From REEB48 sp964355085 (GTDB lineage: Bacteria > Patescibacteriota > Minisyncoccia > UBA6257 > 02-FULL-45-10c), in contig CAYHBW010000029.1 of assembly GCA_964355085.1 (NCBI GenBank), positions 1 to 8,309 of the forward strand: a stretch of DNA of 8,309 nt. Direction: 5' to 3'. How positions within the stretch are numbered: position 1 is the stretch's first letter; the number at the start of each line of letters is the position of its first letter. This document shows, in pieces, positions 1-5,221 of this stretch. Below the pieces are notes generated by a model. That model searched no databases. It had not been told where the DNA came from and worked only from the letters and a program-made list of their open reading frames with translations. The position numbers were made by a program, and so were the translations under genes.

Positions 1-28
1 ATTCCAACATTCTGCAGAATGTTGGAAT
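1..28. repeat. Perfect 28-bp palindrome
   Basis: The first 28 bases form a perfect inverted repeat with no spacer. The left arm is ATTCCAACATTCTG and the right arm is its exact reverse complement. No T-run follows, so a terminator on the + strand is unlikely. Upstream sequence lies outside the window, so a minus-strand terminator cannot be judged. The left edge may also cut a longer repeat. It lies 60 bp upstream of a broken helicase gene and could be a dispersed repeat, a mobile-element end or a dyad operator. The sequence alone does not say which. Confidence 0.8.
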
Positions 29-72
29 GTTGTTCGGGGGGGTGCGGCTTGTGGTTAATTTCATCAATCTGA

Positions 73-81
73 TGGTAAAAT
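73..81 (+). promoter_or_regulatory. Possible extended -10 box of the helicase fragment
   Basis: TGG-TAAAAT reads as an extended -10 (TGn plus a near-consensus hexamer). It ends 7 nt before the ATG at 89, which would give an essentially leaderless mRNA. There is no Shine-Dalgarno sequence and no convincing -35 at normal spacing. Weak evidence. Confidence 0.35.
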
Positions 82-88
82 GTAGAAC

Positions 89-289
89 ATGACCCAGGAA
101 CTGGCTCTTAAAATTCTGAAAACCGGCGCAAATGTTTTTCTGACTGGAGAACCGGGCGCAGGAAAATCCCATACGATAAATTCCTATGTGGCGTATTTGC
201 GCGAGCGGAAAGTTCCTGTGGCGATTACTGCTTCCACCGGAATCGCGGCAACGCATATTTCCAGGATAAACCTTCAAAAGAGAAAATAG
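89..289 (+). pseudogene. 5' fragment of a PIF1-like helicase/ATPase
   Basis: The 66-residue frame begins like a PIF1-family (superfamily 1B) DNA helicase. A Walker A P-loop GEPGAGKS lies at residues 20-27, preceded by the beta strand NVFLTG. The next motif, ITASTGIAATHI, lies at about residues 46-57 and matches the motif Ia region of PIF1/RecD-like enzymes. Similarity stops abruptly after ATHI. The frame then ends in SRINLQKRK and a TAG, without Walker B, motif III or any C-terminal helicase motif, so more than 80% of a normal helicase is missing. A second open stretch in another frame (265-336) could be scrambled remnant, but I recognise nothing in it. The fragment could bind ATP at best and cannot unwind DNA. 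It is a truncated pseudogene or the scar of a deletion or recombination. Start chosen as the first ATG, directly after the possible -10 box. Confidence 0.75.
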
Positions 290-382
290 CGCTTTCCGGG
301 ATTTCATCTCTGTCCCCTTTAAACGATCCGGAATAAATATAACAAATTCAATTTTTCGGCGCAACATTTCCAAATAAACACT

Positions 383-400
383 GGTCTCTTTTAAGAGACC
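383..400. repeat. Short perfect hairpin GGTCTCTT/AAGAGACC
   Basis: An 18-bp perfect palindrome (7-bp stem with a TTTA loop, or 8 bp with TT) lies between the helicase stump and the 61-residue gene. No proper T-run follows on the + strand. On the minus strand a weak AGTGTTTATTT follows, so it could be a backup terminator behind the one at 415-437. Function uncertain. Confidence 0.5.
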
Positions 401-414
401 ACGCGCAATCCGAC

Positions 415-437
415 AAAAAAACCGCATTACTGCGGTT
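415..437 (-). terminator. Rho-independent terminator of the 61-residue gene
   Basis: On the minus strand a 7-bp stem AACCGCA/TGCGGTT with a GTAA tetraloop (GNRA type) is followed directly by seven T. The TAA stop codon of the upstream minus-strand gene lies inside this tetraloop, so the coding region ends within the terminator. Confidence 0.85.
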
Positions 438-612
438 CGATACTCACCCTCACTTCAACAACTATCTTTGGCGCAGACACCACCTTCTTTGTCTCCGGAA
501 AGGACGCCACCAATTTACTAAATGCAGCATCCAACTCCTCTTGGGTTTGTGGAACACCGTATCTCTTCACAACATTATTGAAGAATTCCAGGTGAGCCGC
601 TCTATCTTCCAT
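427..612 (-). CDS. Small orphan protein, 61 residues, function unknown
   Basis: I do not recognise the family. The protein is soluble-looking, with no signal peptide or membrane segment. Its N-terminal half is probably helical (EDRAAHLEFFNNVVKRYG), followed by a TQEELDAAF helix. The last third alternates valine and charged residues (KIVVEVRVSIEP) and should form a beta strand. The gene is credible because it is a complete transcription unit. A TTGACT-17-TAAAAT promoter precedes it, GAGG lies 5 nt before the ATG, and a strong terminator overlaps its stop. It lies 60 bp downstream of the polytopic membrane protein on the same strand and may also receive read-through from the clpB unit. No competing frame on either strand has comparable signals. 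Confidence 0.7.
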   Translation of the reverse strand: MEDRAAHLEFFNNVVKRYGVPQTQEELDAAFSKLVASFPETKKVVSAPKIVVEVRVSIEPQ

Positions 613-641
613 AAAAACCTCGAATATAATATCCTGCGTTA

Positions 642-670
642 ATTTTAAATCTTAAAACTTCAAAAGTCAA
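642..670 (-). promoter_or_regulatory. Promoter of the 61-residue gene
   Basis: On the minus strand a -35 TTGACT (665-670) and a -10 TAAAAT (642-647) are separated by 17 bp, close to the sigma-70 consensus. Predicted start near 635, giving a leader of about 25 nt that contains the GAGG ribosome-binding site at 618-621. Confidence 0.65.
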
Positions 671-672
671 AA

Positions 673-1440
673 CTAATACTTCAAAACCCAGCTGGAAGTC
701 CAGTAAATTATCGCGAACAGGATCCCGAAAAACACTCCGTGCTGGATGAGGAAATTTTTATTGATGGTTCCGAGAAAATGATTGACCAACAGTTCGGCAA
801 TTACAAAAGTGAAAAGCAGCATCAGATTGGCGGAGTTGAGAAAACCGATCGGCAAAAGAGCAGTCGCCCACAGCAACTGAAGAAGTAAAAAAGCTCCGAG
901 CAGAGCCGCGACACGCTCTCGTTCCGGATACTGGAAAGTCGAAATCAGCGCCAGCCATTCGCGGAGCAGAAGATATGAAGTAAGGAATACTAGTCCGTAT
1001 TTAACCAAAAATAATTCTGATTTGTCCGCCAGAAAGAAAAGGTTGAAAACCGGATAAAAAAGCATCAACGCGGAAACATAATAGAGCCGGCTCCTGCGAA
1101 TGAACATGAAATTCTTGATTCCAAGTATCAGATAAAAAACAACCGAGAAAAATATAGTCGCCGGCAGAACTAAGGAAGTTCCCTCAATCATCTGCAGAGA
1201 AATCATCGCGGTCGGAAGAAGGACGAAAAATGCGGATTTAGTCGGATACCTTTCAAGAAGCGGCCGAGAATAAAGAGCGGTTGCAACAACCAAAAAAATC
1301 AGGGAATCTAAAATATAAAATCCGCCTGATCCGCATACGAATAGAAATACTGCAAACAGGACGGTTTTAAGAAACAGTGACAACTGGTTCCGGTACTTCT
1401 GCAGCAGACTTCCCAAAACCGACTTTAACTTTTCCTCCAT
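673..1440 (-). CDS. Polytopic membrane protein, 255 residues, function unknown
   Basis: The protein is highly hydrophobic, with about eight or nine membrane segments at roughly residues 22-37, 41-59, 70-83, 89-108, 119-137, 145-163, 177-198, 201-220 and 230-250. Short basic loops (IRRSR near 114-118, PERER near 172-176) separate them. There is no recognisable catalytic motif, and I cannot assign a family or substrate. The start is well supported: AAGGGAG lies 9 nt before the ATG, and the next methionine would delete two membrane segments. This places the first 74 bp inside the 3' end of clpB in another frame, so translation is probably coupled to clpB. The gene has no visible promoter of its own, so it likely shares the CIRCE/HrcA heat-shock control of clpB. 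A role in membrane or envelope stress would fit but is inference only. Confidence 0.85.
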   Translation of the reverse strand: MEEKLKSVLGSLLQKYRNQLSLFLKTVLFAVFLFVCGSGGFYILDSLIFLVVATALYSRPLLERYPTKSAFFVLLPTAMISLQMIEGTSLVLPATIFFSVVFYLILGIKNFMFIRRSRLYYVSALMLFYPVFNLFFLADKSELFLVKYGLVFLTSYLLLREWLALISTFQYPERERVAALLGAFLLLQLLWATALLPIGFLNSANLMLLFTFVIAELLVNHFLGTINKNFLIQHGVFFGILFAIIYWTSSWVLKY

Positions 1441-4057
1441 GTTTTAATTCTCCCTTAATCATCTTATCGGCCATTTTATCCACGACTATCTTCTGAATCA
1501 ACCGTCGGAGCGGACGGGCGCCGTATTCAGCGCTGTATCCGTGTTCCACGAGATAGTTTTTCAAAGCGGAATCGATGGTAAGCTTGATGTCTTTTTCTTC
1601 CAAGCGAACGCGGAATTCTTCCAATTGTTTATCCACGATTTTTTCAATATCGGATTTGCGGAGCGGATTGAAGATTATGATTTCATCAATGCGGTTCAAA
1701 AATTCCGGCTTGAAATGATTGCGGAGATCTTCATGGACTTTTTCTTTGAAGCGGTTGGCGTCGGACTGGGCTTCGCCGTCGGTTCCGGATGAAAATCCGA
1801 GATTGGCAATCTGTTTCATATAATGACTGCCGACATTGGAAGTCATGATGATTATCGTATTCTTGAAATTAACCACCCGGCCCTTTCCGTCAGTAAGACG
1901 ACCGTTATCCAAAACCTGCAAAAGAATATTGAATACTTCCGGATGAGCTTTCTCGATTTCATCAAACAAAATCAGACTGTAGGGGCGATGGCGGACGATT
2001 TCCGTAAGCTGACCGCCTTCATCATGGCCGATATATCCCGGAGGAGAACCGATCATGCGGGAGACCGCGTGCTTTTCCATATATTCGGACATATCAATGC
2101 GAACCAAAGATTTCTCATCGTTGAACATAAATTCAGCGAGAGCTTTGGCAAGTTCGGTCTTACCGACACCGGTCGGACCGAGGAACATAAATGAACCGAG
2201 CGGGCGGTTTTCATCGGAAAGTCCGGCGCGGGCTCTGCGCAATGCGCTGGCGACTGCGGTAATCCCCTCATCCTGTCCGATGACGCGGCCGGAAAGAACT
2301 TCATCTATTTTCACAAGCTTATCAGATTCGGTTTCCAGCATCTTGCTGACCGGGATTCCGGTCCAGCGGGAAACAACAGATGCGATATCCTCTTCATCGA
2401 CGCTTTCCTTCAGGAAAGTATCGCGCTTGGAGTACTTTCCGCCAGACTTTCCGCCCGAGGCGGATCGGCCTTGGGCCGAGAAATGTTTCTTCTCGAATAT
2501 TTTAAAATCTTTTTCCGCCTGCGGAAGTTCCCCGTAGTGGATCTTAGCAACCCTCTCCAGATTGCCTTCGCGTTCTGCGACTTCAGCCGCGCGCCTCAAA
2601 TCTTCTATTTTCTTGCGGAGATTATGCATATTCTCAAACACAAGTTTTTCCGCATGCCATTGGGCGGACAGATCGTCATTCTGATCTTTAAGTTTTGCGA
2701 TTTCCGCGTTGACTTCCTTCAATCTTTTTTTGCTTTCCGGGCTTGCCTCTTTCGCAATCGCGGATTTTTCTATCTCCAGACGCATGATCGCCCGGCGGGC
2801 CTTATCAATTTCACCAGGCAAGCTTTCAGTTTCCAGTCTGCGGGCTGCGGCCGCTTCATCCATAAGATCCACGGCTTTATCCGGAAGAAAGCGGTCGGAA
2901 ATATATCGGGCGGACAGATTCACCGCCGCCACCAAAGCTTCATCGCTGATGCGAAGTCCGTGATGGATTTCATATTTTTCCTTCAATCCGCGTAAAATCG
3001 TCACGCTGTCCTCCAAAGTCGGTTCCTCGACATGAATCGGCTGGAACCGGCGTTCAAGCGCGGAATCTTTTTCAATATGTTTCTGAAATTCCTTCAAAGT
3101 GGTCGCGCCGATGGCGTGAAGTTCGCCGCGGGCAAGCGCCGGCTTCAAAAGATTTGAAGCATCAATCGCTCCTTCAGCTGCGCCTGCGCCGACTATCATA
3201 TGTATTTCATCGATGAAAAGCAGCAATTTCCCGGAAGAATTCTGAATCTCTTTCATGAATGCCTTCAGGCGATCCTCAAACTCACCGCGGAATTTAGTCC
3301 CGGCGATAAGCGAACCAATGTCCAGCATTATGATTTCCCTTCCTTTAAGCGGCTCCGGAACATCTCCGGAAACTATTCTCTGGGCAAGCCCCTCGACAAT
3401 TGCGGTCTTCCCGACGCCCGGCTCTCCGATAAGAATCGGATTATTTTTCGTCCTGCGGGACAGCACCTGGATGACCCGGCGCAATTCTTCATCGCGTCCG
3501 ATGACCGGATCCAATTTCCCATCGCGGGCTTTGTCGGTGAGATTGACGGCGTATTTATCCAAAACCTGGAATTTGCTTTCCGGAGTTTCGTCGGTAACGC
3601 GGGTTGACCCGCGAAGCTGGGCAAGCGTACGGAGAGCGGCATCGCGCTTGAAGCCGGATTTTTCCAGTAGAATCTGCGCCGCTGAAGCGGTTTCCAAAAT
3701 TCCGAGAAGCAGATGTTCGCAGGAAATGAATTCATCTTTCTGCGCCTGGGCGATCTTTCCGGCCTTGTCCAGGACCTGCATCAATTCCTGCGAAAGATAA
3801 AGCTGGCCGATATTGGTGGCGGTGAAAATTTTCGGAAGCTTTTTCAATTCTTCCTCTATTGTGTTATCCAAAGATTCCAAATTGACATTGGAACGGGTCA
3901 GGAGCGGCTGGACGAGCGACTGGCTGTCTGAAATAAGCGATGATAAGAGATGGAGGGCGCGGAACTCTCCGTGATTTTTCTGCGAAGCGAGATCCTGCGC
4001 GCTCTGCAGCGCTTCCTGGGCTTTGATTGTGAAACGGTTGAAGTTCTTGTTCTGCAT
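1367..4057 (-). CDS. clpB: ClpB disaggregase, Hsp100 AAA+ chaperone
   Basis: ClpB is a cytosolic hexameric ATPase that works with DnaK to extract polypeptides from aggregates. Numbered from the ATG at 4057 (896 residues), the N domain spans about 1-145. NBD1 has Walker A GEPGVGKT (211-218), Walker B LLLFIDE (278-284), pore loop GTKFRGEFE and arginine fingers ERRF. A coiled-coil middle domain spans about 405-525, which marks ClpB rather than ClpA. NBD2 has Walker A GPTGVGKT (627-634), Walker B LILFDE, pore loop GYIG and sensor-2 GARPLRR. E. coli ClpB has 857 residues; part of the excess is a Gly/Ser/Lys linker before NBD2 encoded by palindromic DNA, and part is the C-terminal tail. Pore loop 1 has Phe where Tyr is usual. 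A TTG at 4081 would add eight residues, but family members begin near NKNFNRFTIKAQEAL, so the ATG is preferred. It has no clear Shine-Dalgarno. A CIRCE operator upstream predicts HrcA control. Confidence 0.97.
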   Translation of the reverse strand: MQNKNFNRFTIKAQEALQSAQDLASQKNHGEFRALHLLSSLISDSQSLVQPLLTRSNVNLESLDNTIEEELKKLPKIFTATNIGQLYLSQELMQVLDKAGKIAQAQKDEFISCEHLLLGILETASAAQILLEKSGFKRDAALRTLAQLRGSTRVTDETPESKFQVLDKYAVNLTDKARDGKLDPVIGRDEELRRVIQVLSRRTKNNPILIGEPGVGKTAIVEGLAQRIVSGDVPEPLKGREIIMLDIGSLIAGTKFRGEFEDRLKAFMKEIQNSSGKLLLFIDEIHMIVGAGAAEGAIDASNLLKPALARGELHAIGATTLKEFQKHIEKDSALERRFQPIHVEEPTLEDSVTILRGLKEKYEIHHGLRISDEALVAAVNLSARYISDRFLPDKAVDLMDEAAAARRLETESLPGEIDKARRAIMRLEIEKSAIAKEASPESKKRLKEVNAEIAKLKDQNDDLSAQWHAEKLVFENMHNLRKKIEDLRRAAEVAEREGNLERVAKIHYGELPQAEKDFKIFEKKHFSAQGRSASGGKSGGKYSKRDTFLKESVDEEDIASVVSRWTGIPVSKMLETESDKLVKIDEVLSGRVIGQDEGITAVASALRRARAGLSDENRPLGSFMFLGPTGVGKTELAKALAEFMFNDEKSLVRIDMSEYMEKHAVSRMIGSPPGYIGHDEGGQLTEIVRHRPYSLILFDEIEKAHPEVFNILLQVLDNGRLTDGKGRVVNFKNTIIIMTSNVGSHYMKQIANLGFSSGTDGEAQSDANRFKEKVHEDLRNHFKPEFLNRIDEIIIFNPLRKSDIEKIVDKQLEEFRVRLEEKDIKLTIDSALKNYLVEHGYSAEYGARPLRRLIQKIVVDKMADKMIKGELKHGGKVKVGFGKSAAEVPEPVVTVS
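1450..1456 (-). promoter_or_regulatory. Ribosome-binding site inside clpB for the membrane protein
   Basis: On the minus strand AAGGGAG lies 9 nt upstream of the ATG at 1440, within the clpB coding region. It supports the overlapping start rather than a shorter, non-overlapping gene. Confidence 0.65.
2417..2479 (-). repeat. GC-palindrome insertion encoding the ClpB interdomain linker
   Basis: Two adjacent perfect hairpins lie inside clpB: TCCGCC-cga-GGCGGA at 2450-2464 and TCGGCC-ttg-GGCCGA at 2465-2479. Read on the minus strand they and a tandem GGCGGAAAGT repeat encode SAQGRSASGGKSGGKYS. This is a low-complexity linker between the middle domain and NBD2, where ClpB proteins normally continue without such a segment. 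It keeps the reading frame. The arrangement suggests an inserted palindromic element tolerated in a flexible linker. Confidence 0.6.
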
Positions 4058-4076
4058 AAAAGTAAATGCGTGATGA

Positions 4077-4136
4077 GACAAGTGACCTGACTTTAATCTA
4101 ATTCTATCATACTTTTACGACTACTTTTCACTTGTC
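4077..4136 (-). other. Inverted repeat in the predicted clpB leader
   Basis: GACAAGTGA at 4077-4085 is the exact reverse complement of TCACTTGTC at 4128-4136, separated by 42 nt. Both arms lie within the leader RNA predicted from the CIRCE promoter (start near 4140). A 9-bp stem could form upstream of the start codon. It covers the alternative TTG at 4081 but not the ATG at 4057. Whether it regulates anything is unknown. Confidence 0.35.
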
Positions 4137-4146
4137 ACTTTTCAAC

Positions 4147-4176
4147 ATTCTACTATGCCTTTTAGCACTCTGTCAA
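4147..4176 (-). promoter_or_regulatory. clpB promoter overlapping CIRCE
   Basis: On the minus strand a perfect -35 TTGACA (4171-4176) and a -10 TAGAAT (4147-4152) are 18 bp apart. The -35 box lies within the CIRCE spacer, so bound HrcA would block RNA polymerase. The leader to the ATG at 4057 is about 83 nt. A second -10-like TATGATAGAAT around 4100-4110 has no good -35. Confidence 0.75.
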
Positions 4177-4188
4177 TGAGAGTGCCAA
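4162..4188. promoter_or_regulatory. CIRCE operator (HrcA binding site)
   Basis: TTAGCACTC-N9-GAGTGCCAA matches the CIRCE consensus TTAGCACTC-N9-GAGTGCTAA with exact 9-bp spacing and a single mismatch (C for T in the right arm). CIRCE is bound by the HrcA repressor and is classically found before groE and dnaK operons. Here it overlaps the clpB promoter, predicting repression at normal temperature and release when GroEL is titrated by unfolded protein. No hrcA gene is in the window. Confidence 0.92.
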
Positions 4189-4196
4189 CTGTACTC

Positions 4197-4329
4197 GGAT
4201 ACATTTTTCCGAGAACCAGGGTTCGCCAATTCTGCGATTGTCGCCCCTTACATCTCGCGCCGCTGAGTCCGCCTGCTGGCGGACACCAAGCTCAGCGACG
4301 CTCCGATAGTTTCTCGGGAAAAAATATCC
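4197..4329. repeat. Structured palindromic element upstream of clpB
   Basis: This gene-free stretch can fold as nested stems. The outer arms 4197-4216 and 4309-4329 pair over about 19 bp with small bulges (core CCGAGAA against TTCTCGG, then a T-run against an A-run, then GGAT against ATCC). A middle stem is CGCTGAG (4261-4267) with CTCAGCG (4291-4297). The apical hairpin is GTCCGCC-TGCT-GGCGGAC (4267-4284). An open frame crosses it (4155-4355) but is low-quality and ignores the CIRCE site it overlaps, so I do not call it a gene. There is no T-run to make it a terminator. It looks like a dispersed palindromic repeat or miniature mobile element, or possibly a structured RNA. It ends within 10 bp of CIRCE. 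Confidence 0.6.
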
Positions 4330-4357
4330 TCGTTTTGGCGGGAATACGAAGATAAAA

Positions 4358-4402
4358 AAATACTAAAATAAAATATAAAATCCGCCGGATAAACGGCGGA
4401 TT
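4358..4402 (-). terminator. Rho-independent terminator of the 82-residue gene
   Basis: On the minus strand a 9-bp stem AATCCGCCG/CGGCGGATT (4379-4402) is followed by a long T-rich tract ending in seven T. The stop codon TAA of the 82-residue gene overlaps the stem base. Confidence 0.8.
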
Positions 4403-4649
4403 ATGCGGAACAAAGAAACTGGAAATACATATAATCGTAGACAGCCGCGAAAGAAAAACAGAATAGTATATGGGATCTCGACCAGGGGTCCAATATCAGG
4501 AGACTGGCCAAAAGGACAAGCGATCTCAAAAAAACGGCCAATGGATGCAGTATTCCTAAACCTAATCTCTTAACCACTATAAAATTTATAGTCAGCTGAA
4601 TGATCCCGCCGAATAGAAATACCGCTCCGAAAATCGGTATATCTTCCAT
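4401..4649 (-). CDS. Small three-helix membrane protein, 82 residues, unknown
   Basis: Three hydrophobic segments lie at about residues 4-26, 33-54 and 60-80, so nearly the whole protein sits in the membrane. A basic VVKRLG loop after helix 1 is the only clear topology cue and suggests a cytoplasmic loop. There is no recognisable family; the size resembles many small integral membrane proteins of unknown role. The gene is well supported: GGAG lies 5 nt before the ATG, a TTGTAA-16-TATGCT promoter lies upstream, and a strong hairpin terminator overlaps the stop codon. It therefore forms its own monocistronic unit between two other independent units. No start in the opposite strand or other frames competes. 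Confidence 0.72.
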   Translation of the reverse strand: MEDIPIFGAVFLFGGIIQLTINFIVVKRLGLGILHPLAVFLRSLVLLASLLILDPWSRSHILFCFSFAAVYDYMYFQFLCSA

Positions 4650-4654
4650 CCGAA

Positions 4655-4660
4655 CTCCAG
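4655..4660 (-). promoter_or_regulatory. Ribosome-binding site of the 82-residue gene
   Basis: CTGGAG on the minus strand, with the GGAG core 5 nt before the ATG at 4649. It fixes the start. Confidence 0.6.
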
Positions 4661-4678
4661 ATTCAAACTGCTGAAATC

Positions 4679-4706
4679 AGCATAACAAGAATTAAAATAT
4701 TTACAA
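4679..4706 (-). promoter_or_regulatory. Promoter of the 82-residue membrane gene
   Basis: Minus-strand -35 TTGTAA (4701-4706) and -10 TATGCT (4679-4684) with 16-bp spacing. Predicted start near 4672, leader about 23 nt. Confidence 0.55.
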
Positions 4707-4731
4707 TTCATCCCGGCTATCCATCTGAAAT

Positions 4732-4756
4732 AAAAAACCGCCAAATAAATTGACGG
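4732..4756 (-). terminator. Rho-independent terminator of the frameshifted gene
   Basis: On the minus strand CCGTCAA/TTGGCGG forms a 7-bp stem (one G-U pair) with a five-base loop, followed by TTTTTTATTT. It begins 22 nt after the TGA at 4779, which supports that TGA as the real gene end. Confidence 0.75.
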
Positions 4757-4778
4757 CACATCAAATAGAACATAGAAA

Positions 4779-5101
4779 TCACCAGAATTGAAATCCCTGC
4801 TTTTTTGCCAGATCTATCGACGCCTGCGAACCGGAAACGGCCAAAAAAATATTTCTCCTGTATTTCTGACTAAATATCTGTTCCATCCGCCAAGGCCATA
4901 TATCGCGCAACATAATCCTACCCCAATGAAATGTTCCGAGGCATTGATGAAATTCGGATCTTGTCCGCATAACTCTTGCCACCTTTTATAGAATGCGGAA
5001 AAAGAATAATCATCGAAATTCTTTTGATTTTTAATGTACCCAGGCCCCTCGACAGCAACTATCTTTTCAAAGGCATCTTTCTCGTAAATAAACACTGACA
5101 T
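4779..5101 (-). pseudogene. Small unknown protein gene interrupted by a -1 shift in a T7 run
   Basis: Translation starts at the ATG at 5101, preceded by GGAGGT 6 nt upstream, and reads MSVFIYEKDAFEKIVAVEGP onward. At a run of seven T (+ strand 4843-4849) the frame goes into WPFPVRRRR and stops at 4814. One extra T would instead continue into LAVSGSQASIDLAKKQGFQF-W and stop at TGA 4779, just before the terminator. The restored product is 107 residues. It is rich in aromatic residues and contains two motifs that look conserved (NASEHFIGVGLC, CAIYGLGGWNRYLVRNTGE). There is no signal peptide. I do not recognise the family. The unit has its own promoter, ribosome-binding site and terminator, so it is or recently was functional. 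The defect could be a homopolymer sequencing error, a true mutation, or a site corrected by transcriptional slippage. Confidence 0.72.
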
Positions 5102-5107
5102 TCGGGC

Positions 5108-5113
5108 ACCTCC
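5108..5113 (-). promoter_or_regulatory. Strong ribosome-binding site fixing the start at 5101
   Basis: GGAGGT on the minus strand, 6 nt before the ATG at 5101. It is the best Shine-Dalgarno in the window and rules out the longer frame starting at a GTG at 5158, which would lie within the promoter region. Confidence 0.8.
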
Positions 5114-5148
5114 ATTTCTCAAAGATCTTAGAAATTTTAGCTGTGAAT

Positions 5149-5177
5149 ATATTAACACATATTTGAAAATAACACAA
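5149..5177 (-). promoter_or_regulatory. Promoter of the frameshifted gene
   Basis: Minus-strand -35 TTGTGT (5172-5177) and -10 TAATAT (5149-5154) separated by 17 bp. It starts a few bases after the bidirectional terminator, so this gene is a separate unit from the coiled-coil operon. Confidence 0.55.
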
Positions 5178-5179
5178 AT

Positions 5180-5213
5180 AAAAAAACCGCCTCTGTTTGC
5201 TGGGCGGTTTTTT
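5180..5213 (-). terminator. Symmetric rho-independent terminator
   Basis: CCGCC (5187-5191) pairs with GGCGG (5203-5207) around an 11-nt loop. Seven A flank one side and six T the other, so the A/T flanks can extend the stem and it could terminate in both directions. Its visible client is the minus-strand 84-residue gene, whose stop codon lies 15 nt upstream of the stem. Confidence 0.85.
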
Positions 5214-5221
5214 AAATATTT

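Noticed and set aside
1541..3800. Several long open frames on the + strand opposite clpB
   Set aside because: They are shadows of a strongly conserved clpB gene, with no family motifs, ribosome-binding sites or promoters.
4058..4081. Eight-codon N-terminal extension of ClpB from a TTG
   Set aside because: The family N terminus aligns with the ATG at 4057, the extension has no similarity, and the only upstream AGGT is too close. Kept as a minor alternative.
4214..4250. tRNA-like GGTTCG motif in the intergenic element
   Set aside because: The T-arm stem does not pair, and there is no acceptor, D or anticodon arm in either direction.
4155..4355. Open frame of 66 codons on the + strand across the clpB upstream region
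   Set aside because: It starts inside the clpB promoter/CIRCE region, has no ribosome-binding site, and is explained by the palindromic element it crosses.
4837..4850. Classical ribosomal -1 slippery heptamer at the T7 run
   Set aside because: In the zero frame the heptamer is A-TTT-TTT, which does not fit X-XXY-YYZ, and no downstream pseudoknot is evident. Transcriptional slippage or sequence error fits better.
5102..5158. 19-codon N-terminal extension of the frameshifted gene from a GTG
   Set aside because: It would start at or upstream of the predicted transcription start, and a strong GGAGGT marks the ATG at 5101.
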